DNA of 64,000 bases from Anabaena sp. UHCC 0187 (GTDB taxonomy: Bacteria; Cyanobacteriota; Cyanobacteriia; Cyanobacteriales; Nostocaceae), in the NCBI RefSeq assembly GCF_009712035.1, contig NZ_VILB01000004.1, positions 62,001-126,000 of the forward strand, read 5' to 3'. The first letter of the stretch is position 1. Every line of letters begins with the position of its first letter. The notes beneath the pieces were generated by a model. It was not told the DNA's origin and made no database searches. It worked only from the letters and a program-made list of their open reading frames with translations. Below are positions 27,116 to 36,739 of the stretch, in pieces. The position numbers and the translations under genes are program-made.

Positions 27116-30100
27116 TTACTTACCTGCTGTTATTAAACCCTGATTTAAATCTTCCTTATTTCTATTAACCAAACTATTAACAGTAGAGAGAAACTCATGC
27201 TCCAAATAAGGCTTAGTTAAATAATAATTTGCCCCTAATTCATAAGCTAACTGACGATGTTTCTCCGCGCTGCGAGAAGTGAGAACCACAACTGGTTTTT
27301 TAGCAATATCTGGGTTTTGACGGATATGGCTTAATAATTCAAATCCGTTCATCCTTGGCATCTCTAAATCAGAGATAATTACTTCAATTTCTGGATGTAA
27401 TTGCAATTGTTCTAAAGCCTCTACACCATTTTGCGCTTGTAATACTTGATAGCCAGATTTTTGCAAAGTCAGAGAGAGAGTTTGCCGCAGACTAATAGCA
27501 TCATCTACCACTAAAATTACTTTTGGTAATTTGCTATTTCCTGACACATTAGCAGTTAGCTGTTTTTGGCTATTAGTTGCGGGAGTAGATGTAGTAATTA
27601 GAGGTGTAGAGGCAATTGCCTCTTCTGACATTGGCAAAGCTTGTTGAGTTGATGGGGGTGTCATGGGTAGCTTCATGACATCCAATGTGGCTTGCATTTC
27701 CTTAGTATCAATCAACAGAGTGCCATCAATAATTAAGATCAAGTTACCATTAGCTAAACTGCTACAACCGTAAACATATTTTGGTGGAGTAATGGAACTG
27801 CCTAAAGGTCTAATTACTAATTCTTGTTCCCCAATAATTTGGTCAACTTCTACTCCCACCATTCCCTGATTACGACGGAGTAAAATGATGGGATTTTTCA
27901 ACATTCCTGCTTCTGAATTATCGGGTAAATTTTGCAGATTATTTGTACTTAGAACTGCACCATTGTAATACATTAAATTTTCTAATTTTTGCAGATTTAC
28001 CATCAATTCATCGTCATCTGTATGCCAATGTAAAAATTGTTTGCCTTCAAATTCTTTGATTTGTTGAGCAGAGGGAATAACTATTTTTTCAATACTATCT
28101 TGTAGTAAAGCATAAATAACACCACCTGCCTGAACTAACATGAGTTTATCTGTAGTCATAGAAAAAGGAATTTTGAGGATAAATGTTGTTCCCTGATGAG
28201 GAGATGATTGCACAGAAATTGAGCCATTCAGTGATTGCATTTGGGTACGCACAATATCTAAACCCATACCCCGTCCAGAGATTTCACTGACTTTACCGGC
28301 TGTAGAAAATCCCGGAGCAAACATCATTTCTATCAGTTCAGACTCGCTGAGATGATGAACATAATCTTTACTATTATCATCGGGAATCAGATTCAGTTCT
28401 ATGGCTCTACTGCGAACCTTTTCTAAGTTTAAACCTTGTCCATCATCATGGATTTCAATAACAGTTTGACTACCTTGATTATAGGCACGAATTTCAATAA
28501 TACCTTGTGCAGATTTACCTCTTTCATGACGAATTTCTGGAAGTTCAATCCCATGATCAAAAGAATTACGTACCAGTTGTAATAGAGGATCATACAGCTT
28601 TTCCGCGATCGCTTTATCAACTAGAACCTGTGTACCAGTAAGCTTTAATTCTACCTGTTTTCCATAAACATTGGCTAAATTCTGCACCATTTGGGGAAAG
28701 CGACTCAGAATAGTTCCTAAAGGTAACATTCTCGCTTCTACCAAGTTATCTATAATATTTAGGGTTAAAGTCTGTTTTTTCTCACTGATTTGAGCAGCTT
28801 GTCTCATCAATAATTCCAGAGATTCAGAAGTTTCTTGGATTTGCAAAGTTTCTTCCATTGCTGAGTGCAATGTTAATTGAAACTCTGAATATACATCCAT
28901 TTCCAAAGAATCAAAATTTACTGTACTGACTGCTTGGGTGTTGTGAGATGTGACATGATTCCCTTGTAATGGTAAATCACGTAATTGATATAAAGTAAGT
29001 TGGTGTTGGTTAAGTTGCTGACTTAATCTATCAATTAATTCTACAATTTGATCATCGTATAAAGTCCGTCTTTTTTGGTAAATTAGTAATTCACCTGTGA
29101 GGTAATTCAGCCTTTGTAGTCCTTCAACATCTACCCGCACAAAGGAAGCTTGACGGGAACTTCTATTCACAGCATCAGTAGTTTTTTCTTCTACTTGCTG
29201 ATTAATATTTGGAGTATCATCTGCTGTGATTACCTCTTCACTGACTGCTGATGATGTGACACTTTCTAAATAACTATTATTTTTAACAGCTTCTCCTGTT
29301 TCTACAATTGGTATTGCGACTATTTCATCATCAGCATCTAAGATAACGTCCCCTCCCCATATTGATTCTAGAAGATTATTATTATCTTCAATTAACAAGG
29401 AAGGAACTATTTCTTTGATCACTAACAAATCCTGTAACTTAGGATGATCAAGCCAGTTTTTTTCAGCCTCAGTCACTGGTGGGTAATTTTTATATTTTTT
29501 ACCTAATTCACGGATTTGCTGTCTTAAGTTTTTTATAATGGGGATAGCACTATTATAGTGTTCAACAGTATATTGGAATTTGGCAATTGCTAGAAGAATA
29601 ATTAAAATGACACCACGACGATAAAGACATAAAGCTTGGTTATCTCCTTCATTTTCTATAAAGTAAAGAAATTGTTGTAGCCAATCTTCTAAATAATTTA
29701 CGGGATATTTTTGAGTAAGTGGAGGAATTAATAAAGATAGATTCAGTTCTAATTCTGGTATTTCTTTGTAGTGGTTAAACCAGCCAAAAATATAGCGAAT
29801 TACTTTTAAATAAAACTTGGCATGAACTGGTTTTAAAGGTTCATGATTACCATTACTAAGTGTAATTAGAAACTGATAGAATTCAGTGGTAATATTAAAA
29901 AATCTCTCAGCATAAGATTTATCTATAGATGTAATTGCCGACTCATGTTTTGGTATTCTTGCCAAAGAACTGGTTGTTGTGACAGAAGACGAATAATCAT
30001 CGTTGACATTTACCAGCGCTTGCAATTCTAGAGATGGTGAGCCTCCAGAGGTACGATCTCCTTCTAAAACAGCTATTTGTGCGGCTTTTAAATCAGTAAA

Positions 30101-30790
30101 AGCGATTTTTGCAATTTCTAATATATTTTGGGGATTTGCATCTACAGCCGCCATAATTGTGCGTGCTAGTGATTGCAATCCTGGGAGATTTAAAGATTCT
30201 GCCAAACCGATAAATACTTCACTTTGAGAATGTAATAATTCACAAAACTCAGGATTATTTGGTGGATGACTAAGAGCTTGACTCAGAATATCTAGACGTT
30301 GTTTTACTCCAACTTCAAAAATAGATTTAACAATATCAAATCCCAACTCTTCCGATGTCGGAATATGGGTTTCAGTCCCAAAAGCATCCCCTAACTTTTC
30401 TTGAATTTGGGCAAATGCTGTAGTAGCTCGATTTAAAAGCCCGTCAGCATTAATATTACTGTTGGTAAGTTCGGCTGTAACTGCTAATTGCAAACATTCA
30501 TAACCTTCTACAAGCATAGCTTGTAATTCACCATCAATAACTACATTGGGATTATATAAAGCCTTAAATATATCTTCTAAAGAATGGGCAATTGTCATGA
30601 TGGTATCGAGTCCAACATTGGCTGCTCCACCCTTAATTGTGTGTGTTGCCCGCATTAAATTATGTACTTTAGCTGTACTAGAACTTTCAACTAAAGTAAA
30701 TAAATCTTGTTCAATAGTTTGTAACAATTCTGGTGCTTCACCCAGGAAATAGGCATAGCCTTGTTCACGAATTGCTGGATCTGTAATCAT
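27116..30790 (-). CDS. pixL: PixL: CheA-type hybrid histidine kinase of phototaxis
   Basis: 1224 aa. Hpt domain with phosphorylated H50 (RATHTIKGGAANVGL), a long middle region (about 135-560), dimerisation helices, the CheA ATPase domain (VRNSFDHGIE, HDDGQGLN, PGFSTAGKVSEISGRGMGLD), a CheW-like domain and a C-terminal receiver (VILVVDDAIS, phosphoacceptor in IISDLEMP, Lys in YLTKPY). Last gene of the minus-strand pix operon; it receives the signal from PixJ through PixI and should phosphorylate PixG and PixH. This is the positive-phototaxis kinase in Synechocystis (PixL/TaxAY1). Confidence 0.93.
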   Translation of the reverse strand: MITDPAIREQGYAYFLGEAPELLQTIEQDLFTLVESSSTAKVHNLMRATHTIKGGAANVGLDTIMTIAHSLEDIFKALYNPNVVIDGELQAMLVEGYECLQLAVTAELTNSNINADGLLNRATTAFAQIQEKLGDAFGTETHIPTSEELGFDIVKSIFEVGVKQRLDILSQALSHPPNNPEFCELLHSQSEVFIGLAESLNLPGLQSLARTIMAAVDANPQNILEIAKIAFTDLKAAQIAVLEGDRTSGGSPSLELQALVNVNDDYSSSVTTTSSLARIPKHESAITSIDKSYAERFFNITTEFYQFLITLSNGNHEPLKPVHAKFYLKVIRYIFGWFNHYKEIPELELNLSLLIPPLTQKYPVNYLEDWLQQFLYFIENEGDNQALCLYRRGVILIILLAIAKFQYTVEHYNSAIPIIKNLRQQIRELGKKYKNYPPVTEAEKNWLDHPKLQDLLVIKEIVPSLLIEDNNNLLESIWGGDVILDADDEIVAIPIVETGEAVKNNSYLESVTSSAVSEEVITADDTPNINQQVEEKTTDAVNRSSRQASFVRVDVEGLQRLNYLTGELLIYQKRRTLYDDQIVELIDRLSQQLNQHQLTLYQLRDLPLQGNHVTSHNTQAVSTVNFDSLEMDVYSEFQLTLHSAMEETLQIQETSESLELLMRQAAQISEKKQTLTLNIIDNLVEARMLPLGTILSRFPQMVQNLANVYGKQVELKLTGTQVLVDKAIAEKLYDPLLQLVRNSFDHGIELPEIRHERGKSAQGIIEIRAYNQGSQTVIEIHDDGQGLNLEKVRSRAIELNLIPDDNSKDYVHHLSESELIEMMFAPGFSTAGKVSEISGRGMGLDIVRTQMQSLNGSISVQSSPHQGTTFILKIPFSMTTDKLMLVQAGGVIYALLQDSIEKIVIPSAQQIKEFEGKQFLHWHTDDDELMVNLQKLENLMYYNGAVLSTNNLQNLPDNSEAGMLKNPIILLRRNQGMVGVEVDQIIGEQELVIRPLGSSITPPKYVYGCSSLANGNLILIIDGTLLIDTKEMQATLDVMKLPMTPPSTQQALPMSEEAIASTPLITTSTPATNSQKQLTANVSGNSKLPKVILVVDDAISLRQTLSLTLQKSGYQVLQAQNGVEALEQLQLHPEIEVIISDLEMPRMNGFELLSHIRQNPDIAKKPVVVLTSRSAEKHRQLAYELGANYYLTKPYLEHEFLSTVNSLVNRNKEDLNQGLITAGK

Positions 30791-30821
30791 AATTTTTGCT
30801 TTTAGATTTTAGTAATTATTT

Positions 30822-30926
30822 TAAATTGGGGACTGGGGGACTGGGGACTGGGGACTGGGGATTGGGGATTGGTAATAATTTCTTACCAATTACCAATTAC
30901 CCATTACCAATTACCAATTACCCAAT
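30822..30926. repeat. Heptamer arrays between pixJ and pixL
   Basis: GGGGACT-type units (about 30825-30870), then ACCAATT/ACCCATT units (about 30883-30925). They lie within the presumed operon transcript. Confidence 0.8.
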
Positions 30927-30929
30927 CCC

Positions 30930-33900
30930 TTACTTGACTTTAAACTTACTAGCAGTTGCTAATAAATCCTGTGCCATTCCGGTTAAGCTTTGGAAGACAT
31001 GGGCAATTTCTTGAGATTCTCCAAAGGTTTTGTTAGCAATTTCAGCCACATCATTCATGGATTTAGTAACTGTACCAGATTGCTGCATTTGGATTTGGGT
31101 GGCTTCAGTAATGCGTTCAATTAATTGACTAATTTCCGCAGTAGCTGAAACGATAGCATTAAGGTTTTGGCGAGTTTCATTAACTAAGTTTGTTCCTTCG
31201 ACAACTTGCTGAATCCCTGTTTCCATTGCCACTGCAACTTCCCCAGTTTCTGCTTGAATCTCCTGAACTAATTTTTCAATTTCGATGGTTGCTGATGCTG
31301 ACTGACGAGATAAAGACCGCACTTCATCAGCTACCACTGCAAAGCCTTTACCATATTCACCAGCCCTAGTGGCTTCAATAGCCGCATTCAAAGCCAGAAC
31401 GTTGGTTTGAGTCGCAAAGCTACTAATCAAATTTACCACTTTGGAGATTTTTTGAGATGACTCACTCAGCCGTTTAATCTTTTTGCTGGTTTGAGCTACG
31501 GTTTCTCGAATGGCTTGAATAGCATTGACTGTTTCATTCATAGCGGTATCGCCAGAATCTACAGTTTTGTTGGCTTGTTGAACAGCTATCTGCACTAATT
31601 GGGCGTTGTTAACTACCCCTTGGGTAGAGTTTACCATCTGTTGCAAATCACTCAAAGCCTTAGTGATTTCGTCAGATTGTTGTTTAGCTAAACCAGTCAA
31701 TCCTACTAGGGAGGTACTGCTGTTAGTAGAGGTTTCGGCTACTTTTTGGGAAGATGACTGTACCTGAATAACGATTTGCTGTAGTGCTTTGAGAGTCCCG
31801 TTATAAGCATCAGCAATTGTTCCTATTTCGTCCTCTGTAATGGGAGCGCGGACTGTTAAATCTCCTTTGAGAGCAGGGCTGACAGCCATGAGCAGTTGAA
31901 TGGAACGTTGTTGGAGTAGTTCTTTAGCTGCTTTTTCTCTAGTTGCTGCGTCTGATAGTTTGGCGGATTGGGTTTGTAGTTGTTGCAAGAATTCTGTTTG
32001 TTGCAAAGCTAATCCTAATTGATCACCAATCCGCGCTAACAAGTTGGTTTCTGACTCTTGCCAATGACGGGTACTAGAGTTTTGATAAACCGCCAATAAT
32101 CCCCAAAGTTTTTCCCCAAATAGGATGGGGACAATTGCATAGGCTTTGGCTTCAAACCCTTCGAGGATTTCAATGTAGCAAGTATCAAAGCTGGCTTGAT
32201 AAATGTCACTGACTATTAATTTTTGACCTTTCTTATAATCACCGCCGTTCATTGCTTGTAAACAGGGGTCATCAAAGGCGGTTTTATGTTCAGGTGTAAC
32301 TAGTTTTATCCAACCTGTAGCGACTGATTCAGCGACAAAGTGACCACCCCAATCAGATGTGAATTTATAGACAGCGGTGCGATCACATTTGAATAGTTGG
32401 CGGATATCCTGAGTTGTGGATTTGAAAATTTCCTCAATTCCTGAAGTTAAGGATTGACGAATTTGGTTAACTATCTTGGAGAAAGTTTTTTCCTGTTCAA
32501 GTATTTGAGCGATTTTTGCAGATTGCTGCTTTAATCTATCTAAATAATCAACTTGGGATTTAGCCAGGCTAAATTGTAACCCGATTTGAATTAAAAAGTT
32601 GACTTCTGAAGGTTGCCATTCACGGGGTGCAGAATTTTGATAAGCTGCTAATAAGCCCCATAATTTTTCTTCAAAGAAGATTGGCACGATCATGTAGGCT
32701 TTAGCTTCAATCTGTTCTAAAATTTCCACGTGACATTGAGCATGGCCGACTTGGTAGATGTCATTCACAACAAAGGTTTCACCCTTAGCATATCTACCAC
32801 CTTGGGTTTCTTGCAGGTGGGTATCTGGCCACACCATTTGGAATTCTGGTGTAACTATTTTTGTCCAACCACTAGCCACTGATTCAGCGATAAATATACC
32901 ACTCCAATCAGGGTGAAATTGATAGACTCCGACGCGATCGCATTTTAACGCTTGACGAATTTCTTGAGTGGTGTTTCTGAAGATTTCTTCTACATTTGTC
33001 GCTTGTCTAATCCGGTTAACAATTTTATTAACCGCTTTTTCTTGTTCGACTAATTTAGCTAATTCTTCTGATTGATCCTGTACTTTTTGCACAAAATCAA
33101 CTTGTGATTTTGCTAGGCTAAATTGCAAGCCAATTTGATTCAAAAAGTTAACTTCTGAGGTTTTCCATTCACGAACACCAGTATTTTGATACGCTGCTAA
33201 CAAACCCCATAATTTATCACCAAAGATAATAGGGACAATCACATAAGCTTTGGCTTCAAATTGTTCCAATATCTGAATATGGCAATCAGCCAACCCTATG
33301 GCATAGGTGTCATTGACAACAAAGGTTTCGCCCTTGGCATATCTACCACCTTTAGTGTCCTGTAAGTAAGTATCGTCCAAAACCGTTTTGATATTTGGTC
33401 CGACTAATTGCGTCCAACCCACACCTACTGACTCGTAGACAAATTCACCACCCCAGTCTGGTTTAAATTGATAGACTGCGACACGATCACATTGCAGAGC
33501 CTGGCGAATTTCTTGGGTAGTTGTTTTGAATATTTCTTCTACATCTAAGGATTGACGAATGCGGTTAACAATCCTATTGATGGCTTTTTCCTGTTCAGCC
33601 GCTCGTGCTAATTTTTGTACATAATCTATTTGGGTTTTAGCCTGGCTAAATTGCAAACTGACTTGAGATAAAAAGCTAACTTCTGAAGGTTGCCATTCAC
33701 GAGGTTCAAAGTTTTGATAAGCTGCCAATAAACCCCACAATTGATCCTCAAAGAAAATCGGCACATTGATATAGGCTTTGGCTTCAAACTGCTCTAATAA
33801 TTCCAAGTAGCAAGGGGTAATATTTGCTGTGTAGATATCATTGACTGCAATGGTTTCCCCTTTAGCAAACCGCGCTCCTTTGGTTTCTTGAAAATAAGTA

Positions 33901-35333
33901 TCTTCGATGATATCTTTGGGGTCTGTAGTAACTAATTTATTCCAACCACTACTAACTGATTCCGCCACAAACTTACCGCTAAAGTCAGGGTGAAATTGAT
34001 AAACTGCAACCCGATCACACCGCAAAGCTTGACGCATTTCCTGGGTAGCAATTTTAAAGATTTCCCCCATATCGGAAGACTGACGGATGCGGTTAACAAT
34101 CTTAGTTAAAGCCTTTTCTTGTTTGCTAATCTGAGTTATTTGTTCATTTTGCTTTTGTACTTGTCCCAGATATTCACCTTGGGAAACAGCCACACCAAAC
34201 TGTGAACCAATCTGATTTAAAAAGCTAACTTCCCAATCTTGCCATTCCCGCGCTCCAGTATTTTGATAAGCTGCGAGTAAACCCCATAATTTTTCCCCAG
34301 AGAAGATGGGAGAAATTATATAAGCTTTGGCTTCAAACTGTTCTAAAATATCAATGTGACATTGGGCTAAACCTACTTTATAGGTGTCATTAACAACAAA
34401 GGTTTCTCCTTGAGCATATCTGCCACCTTTGGTTTCTTGCAGGTGGGTATCTTCCCAGACCATTTTATAACCGGGAGTTACCACTTTTACCCAATTATTT
34501 CCCACTGCTTCGGAGACAAATTGACCACTCCAATCATCATTAAAACGATAGACACCAACGCGATCACATTTCAACAATTGGCGGACTTCTTGAGTGGTGG
34601 TTTGAAAGATTTTTTCTACATCTGGCTGTTGTAAAATCTTGGTAATAACTTTCGCTGCTGATTGCTTGGCTAGGGAAGATTGTTTGAGTTCTTTTTGTAA
34701 CTTAAATCCCTGGACTCTATAAGTAATTTCTGTGGCAATTTGTGATAAAAGTGTGGTTTCTGTTTCTTGCCATTGTCGGGGTAATCCACAACTATGAACT
34801 ACCAATAAACCCCAAACTTTACTATCAACAAAAATTGGTAAACTTAAACTAGCTCTAACTTGAAATTTTTCTAGTAGCTGCTTTTGGTAGGGGGTAACTT
34901 GAATTTGATTGATATCGTCAATAACTACAGGTTCTAGATAATCTAGACTTGTATAAACACCAAACAAAATAGCTGCCAGATTTTCATTAATAGCCGGAGT
35001 CCAACCGGTGGCTCTTGATTCAGCTAATACTGTTCCGATATCATCTGTGGTAAACTGATAAATTAAGACGCGATCGCACAATAATTTCTCTCTAACTTCT
35101 GCCACTGTTACAGGTAATAACTTCTCGATATCTGCAACTTGACGCATTCGGGTTGTTATTTCCTGAAACCGCTGTCTCCAGATTTTGAATTCTTGAGCAA
35201 TTAAACTTTTACTAGATGAATCATAATTAGCACCGTTGCCTAAATTGCCATTATCTTTTTTCTTTTCTTCGCTTTGTGCTGTACTAAAAACATTTCCAGC
35301 ATCTTCATTTTGATTTTGATATAAAGTCGTCAT
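30930..35333 (-). CDS. pixJ: PixJ: methyl-accepting phototaxis receptor with six GAF domains
   Basis: 1467 aa, no membrane segment evident. Six GAF domains start with the CDRV-type motif near residues 86, 256, 439, 615, 798 and 983. GAF2-GAF6 each have a Cys where cyanobacteriochromes bind bilin: C325, C508, C684, C867, C1052 (C-H in GAF2, 4, 5; C-Y in GAF3, 6); GAF1 has Tyr there. GAF2 and GAF5 also have the W-x-D pair (W293/D295, W835/D837) typical of red/green types. Coiled linkers join the units. A HAMP-like segment (about 1155-1200) leads to the MCP signalling domain (tip QTNVLALNAAIEATRAGE). It should pass light signals to PixI and PixL. PixJ proteins usually have fewer GAF domains. Confidence 0.92.
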   Translation of the reverse strand: MTTLYQNQNEDAGNVFSTAQSEEKKKDNGNLGNGANYDSSSKSLIAQEFKIWRQRFQEITTRMRQVADIEKLLPVTVAEVREKLLCDRVLIYQFTTDDIGTVLAESRATGWTPAINENLAAILFGVYTSLDYLEPVVIDDINQIQVTPYQKQLLEKFQVRASLSLPIFVDSKVWGLLVVHSCGLPRQWQETETTLLSQIATEITYRVQGFKLQKELKQSSLAKQSAAKVITKILQQPDVEKIFQTTTQEVRQLLKCDRVGVYRFNDDWSGQFVSEAVGNNWVKVVTPGYKMVWEDTHLQETKGGRYAQGETFVVNDTYKVGLAQCHIDILEQFEAKAYIISPIFSGEKLWGLLAAYQNTGAREWQDWEVSFLNQIGSQFGVAVSQGEYLGQVQKQNEQITQISKQEKALTKIVNRIRQSSDMGEIFKIATQEMRQALRCDRVAVYQFHPDFSGKFVAESVSSGWNKLVTTDPKDIIEDTYFQETKGARFAKGETIAVNDIYTANITPCYLELLEQFEAKAYINVPIFFEDQLWGLLAAYQNFEPREWQPSEVSFLSQVSLQFSQAKTQIDYVQKLARAAEQEKAINRIVNRIRQSLDVEEIFKTTTQEIRQALQCDRVAVYQFKPDWGGEFVYESVGVGWTQLVGPNIKTVLDDTYLQDTKGGRYAKGETFVVNDTYAIGLADCHIQILEQFEAKAYVIVPIIFGDKLWGLLAAYQNTGVREWKTSEVNFLNQIGLQFSLAKSQVDFVQKVQDQSEELAKLVEQEKAVNKIVNRIRQATNVEEIFRNTTQEIRQALKCDRVGVYQFHPDWSGIFIAESVASGWTKIVTPEFQMVWPDTHLQETQGGRYAKGETFVVNDIYQVGHAQCHVEILEQIEAKAYMIVPIFFEEKLWGLLAAYQNSAPREWQPSEVNFLIQIGLQFSLAKSQVDYLDRLKQQSAKIAQILEQEKTFSKIVNQIRQSLTSGIEEIFKSTTQDIRQLFKCDRTAVYKFTSDWGGHFVAESVATGWIKLVTPEHKTAFDDPCLQAMNGGDYKKGQKLIVSDIYQASFDTCYIEILEGFEAKAYAIVPILFGEKLWGLLAVYQNSSTRHWQESETNLLARIGDQLGLALQQTEFLQQLQTQSAKLSDAATREKAAKELLQQRSIQLLMAVSPALKGDLTVRAPITEDEIGTIADAYNGTLKALQQIVIQVQSSSQKVAETSTNSSTSLVGLTGLAKQQSDEITKALSDLQQMVNSTQGVVNNAQLVQIAVQQANKTVDSGDTAMNETVNAIQAIRETVAQTSKKIKRLSESSQKISKVVNLISSFATQTNVLALNAAIEATRAGEYGKGFAVVADEVRSLSRQSASATIEIEKLVQEIQAETGEVAVAMETGIQQVVEGTNLVNETRQNLNAIVSATAEISQLIERITEATQIQMQQSGTVTKSMNDVAEIANKTFGESQEIAHVFQSLTGMAQDLLATASKFKVK

Positions 35334-35359
35334 GCCATTAACCTCAATAATTATATTAG

Positions 35360-35455
35360 TGAACTGGGGATTGGGGACTGGGGACTGGGAACTGGGGACT
35401 GGTAGTTTTATTCCTTCTTCTTCCTCTTTCTTTCTCCTGACTCCTGACTCCTTCT
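35360..35455. repeat. Heptamer arrays between pixI and pixJ
   Basis: GGGGACT units (about 35366-35402), a T/C-rich run, then CTCCTGA units (about 35435-35453). Confidence 0.75.
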
Positions 35456-35974
35456 TCAGTTATGTGTTGTCCACATAGCAGTTTGCAGAATTGCTGAAGC
35501 ATCTAAATTGAAAATCATTTGTTCAGAATCATTAATAAAATACCCCCGCAAGAATGGTGTCATTTCTGGATAGAATACCTCTCCAGATGGTTGTTTCATT
35601 TGCTGAGTATCCAACCAATCAATATCTATGAGTTGACGGATTAATATTCCCAAATACTTGCCTTCATTCTCTAAAACTAACACCATCATTTTTGAGAGAA
35701 AATTTGACCCTTGTAAAAGTGGTGGATAACCTAGCATTTCTTCTAAATCAACCAACCACAACATTTCACCCCGCCAGTTATAAATCCCCACAACACAATT
35801 AGGCATTTGTGGAACACCACATATTTCTGTTAGTGGTATTTGCACAACTTCTGTAATTTGTTCTAGGGGAATTATCGCTGTATCTCTGACTCCCAAAGAA
35901 AAGCTTAAAAATTTTTGTTTGGTTTCCAAAATTAATTTCCCTTGCCCTAGATAATTCTTTTTAGTCACTATCAA
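35456..35974 (-). CDS. pixI: PixI: CheW-type coupling protein
   Basis: 172 aa, a single CheW domain (KFLSFSLGVRDTAIIPLEQI; VGIYNWRGEMLWLVDL; IRQLIDIDWL). It bridges the PixJ receptor and the PixL kinase. It lies between pixH and pixJ on the minus strand, 19 bp from pixH. Confidence 0.93.
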   Translation of the reverse strand: MIVTKKNYLGQGKLILETKQKFLSFSLGVRDTAIIPLEQITEVVQIPLTEICGVPQMPNCVVGIYNWRGEMLWLVDLEEMLGYPPLLQGSNFLSKMMVLVLENEGKYLGILIRQLIDIDWLDTQQMKQPSGEVFYPEMTPFLRGYFINDSEQMIFNLDASAILQTAMWTTHN

Positions 35975-35993
35975 TTAGTGACTAATCAACAAT

Positions 35994-36359
35994 TTACGAT
36001 TTAATCAATCCTTTCAAAGTCCGCATCAATTCTTCCTTATCTACTGGTTTAGCTAAATAAGCATCTGCACCTAACATATTTCCCCACATTTTATCTACAT
36101 CACTACTTTTAGTAGAACAAAAAACTATAGGAATGTTTCTAGTTTCGGCATTATCTTTTAATTCCCGACAAATTTCATAACCGCTTTTGTCAGGTAAAAT
36201 TACATCTAAAACTATTACATCTGGTTTAGTGCTACCTAGTTTAGATTGTGCTTCTGCACTACTCGTGGCACAAACCACAGAATAACCAGCCTTTTGTAAG
36301 TATAGACTGATAACTTCCATATCAGTTATGCCATCTTCCACCACTAGAACCGTACTCAT
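35994..36359 (-). CDS. pixH: PixH: CheY-like response regulator
   Basis: 121 aa, a single receiver with acidic residues E8/D9 (VVEDG), phosphoacceptor in VIVLDVILPDKSG, Thr in STKSSD and Lys in YLAKPV. The order pixG-H-I-J-L matches the known phototaxis operon, where PixH is the CheY-like regulator acting on type IV pilus motility. Confidence 0.92.
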   Translation of the reverse strand: MSTVLVVEDGITDMEVISLYLQKAGYSVVCATSSAEAQSKLGSTKPDVIVLDVILPDKSGYEICRELKDNAETRNIPIVFCSTKSSDVDKMWGNMLGADAYLAKPVDKEELMRTLKGLIKS

Positions 36360-36739
36360 GATAATTACCTATTTAATTCTTTTAAGAATGTTAACAAAAA
36401 TTGAAATATGTCCTTAGACAGATCAAATATACACTCTTTAGTGTTTTATTCTATCCCATTTTATACATTGTATAGATATTTCTCCATTAGAGATAAGTAT
36501 TCAACATAAATTAACACACCTAATCATGAATTTAGGTTTGATAAATTATTCTTAAAAAGACTTGATGCTGGTTGTAACCAGGAAAATTATCACTAATTAA
36601 CACTGTTAATCTTAACACCATTTTATCAGGACTATCTCCGTAAAAATCATGATTTTTTCCAGATATCTAAAATATAAAAGATAAAAGTCTGTAAATACTG
36701 ACCATCAGGTATATTGCCTACTGTAGAGAATGATTAAGG
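36360..36739. other. Intergenic region between pixG and pixH
   Basis: 380 bp, AT-rich, unusually long for an operon junction. I see no gene in it. It may hold a promoter for pixH-I-J-L, so pixG could be transcribed separately. Confidence 0.5.
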
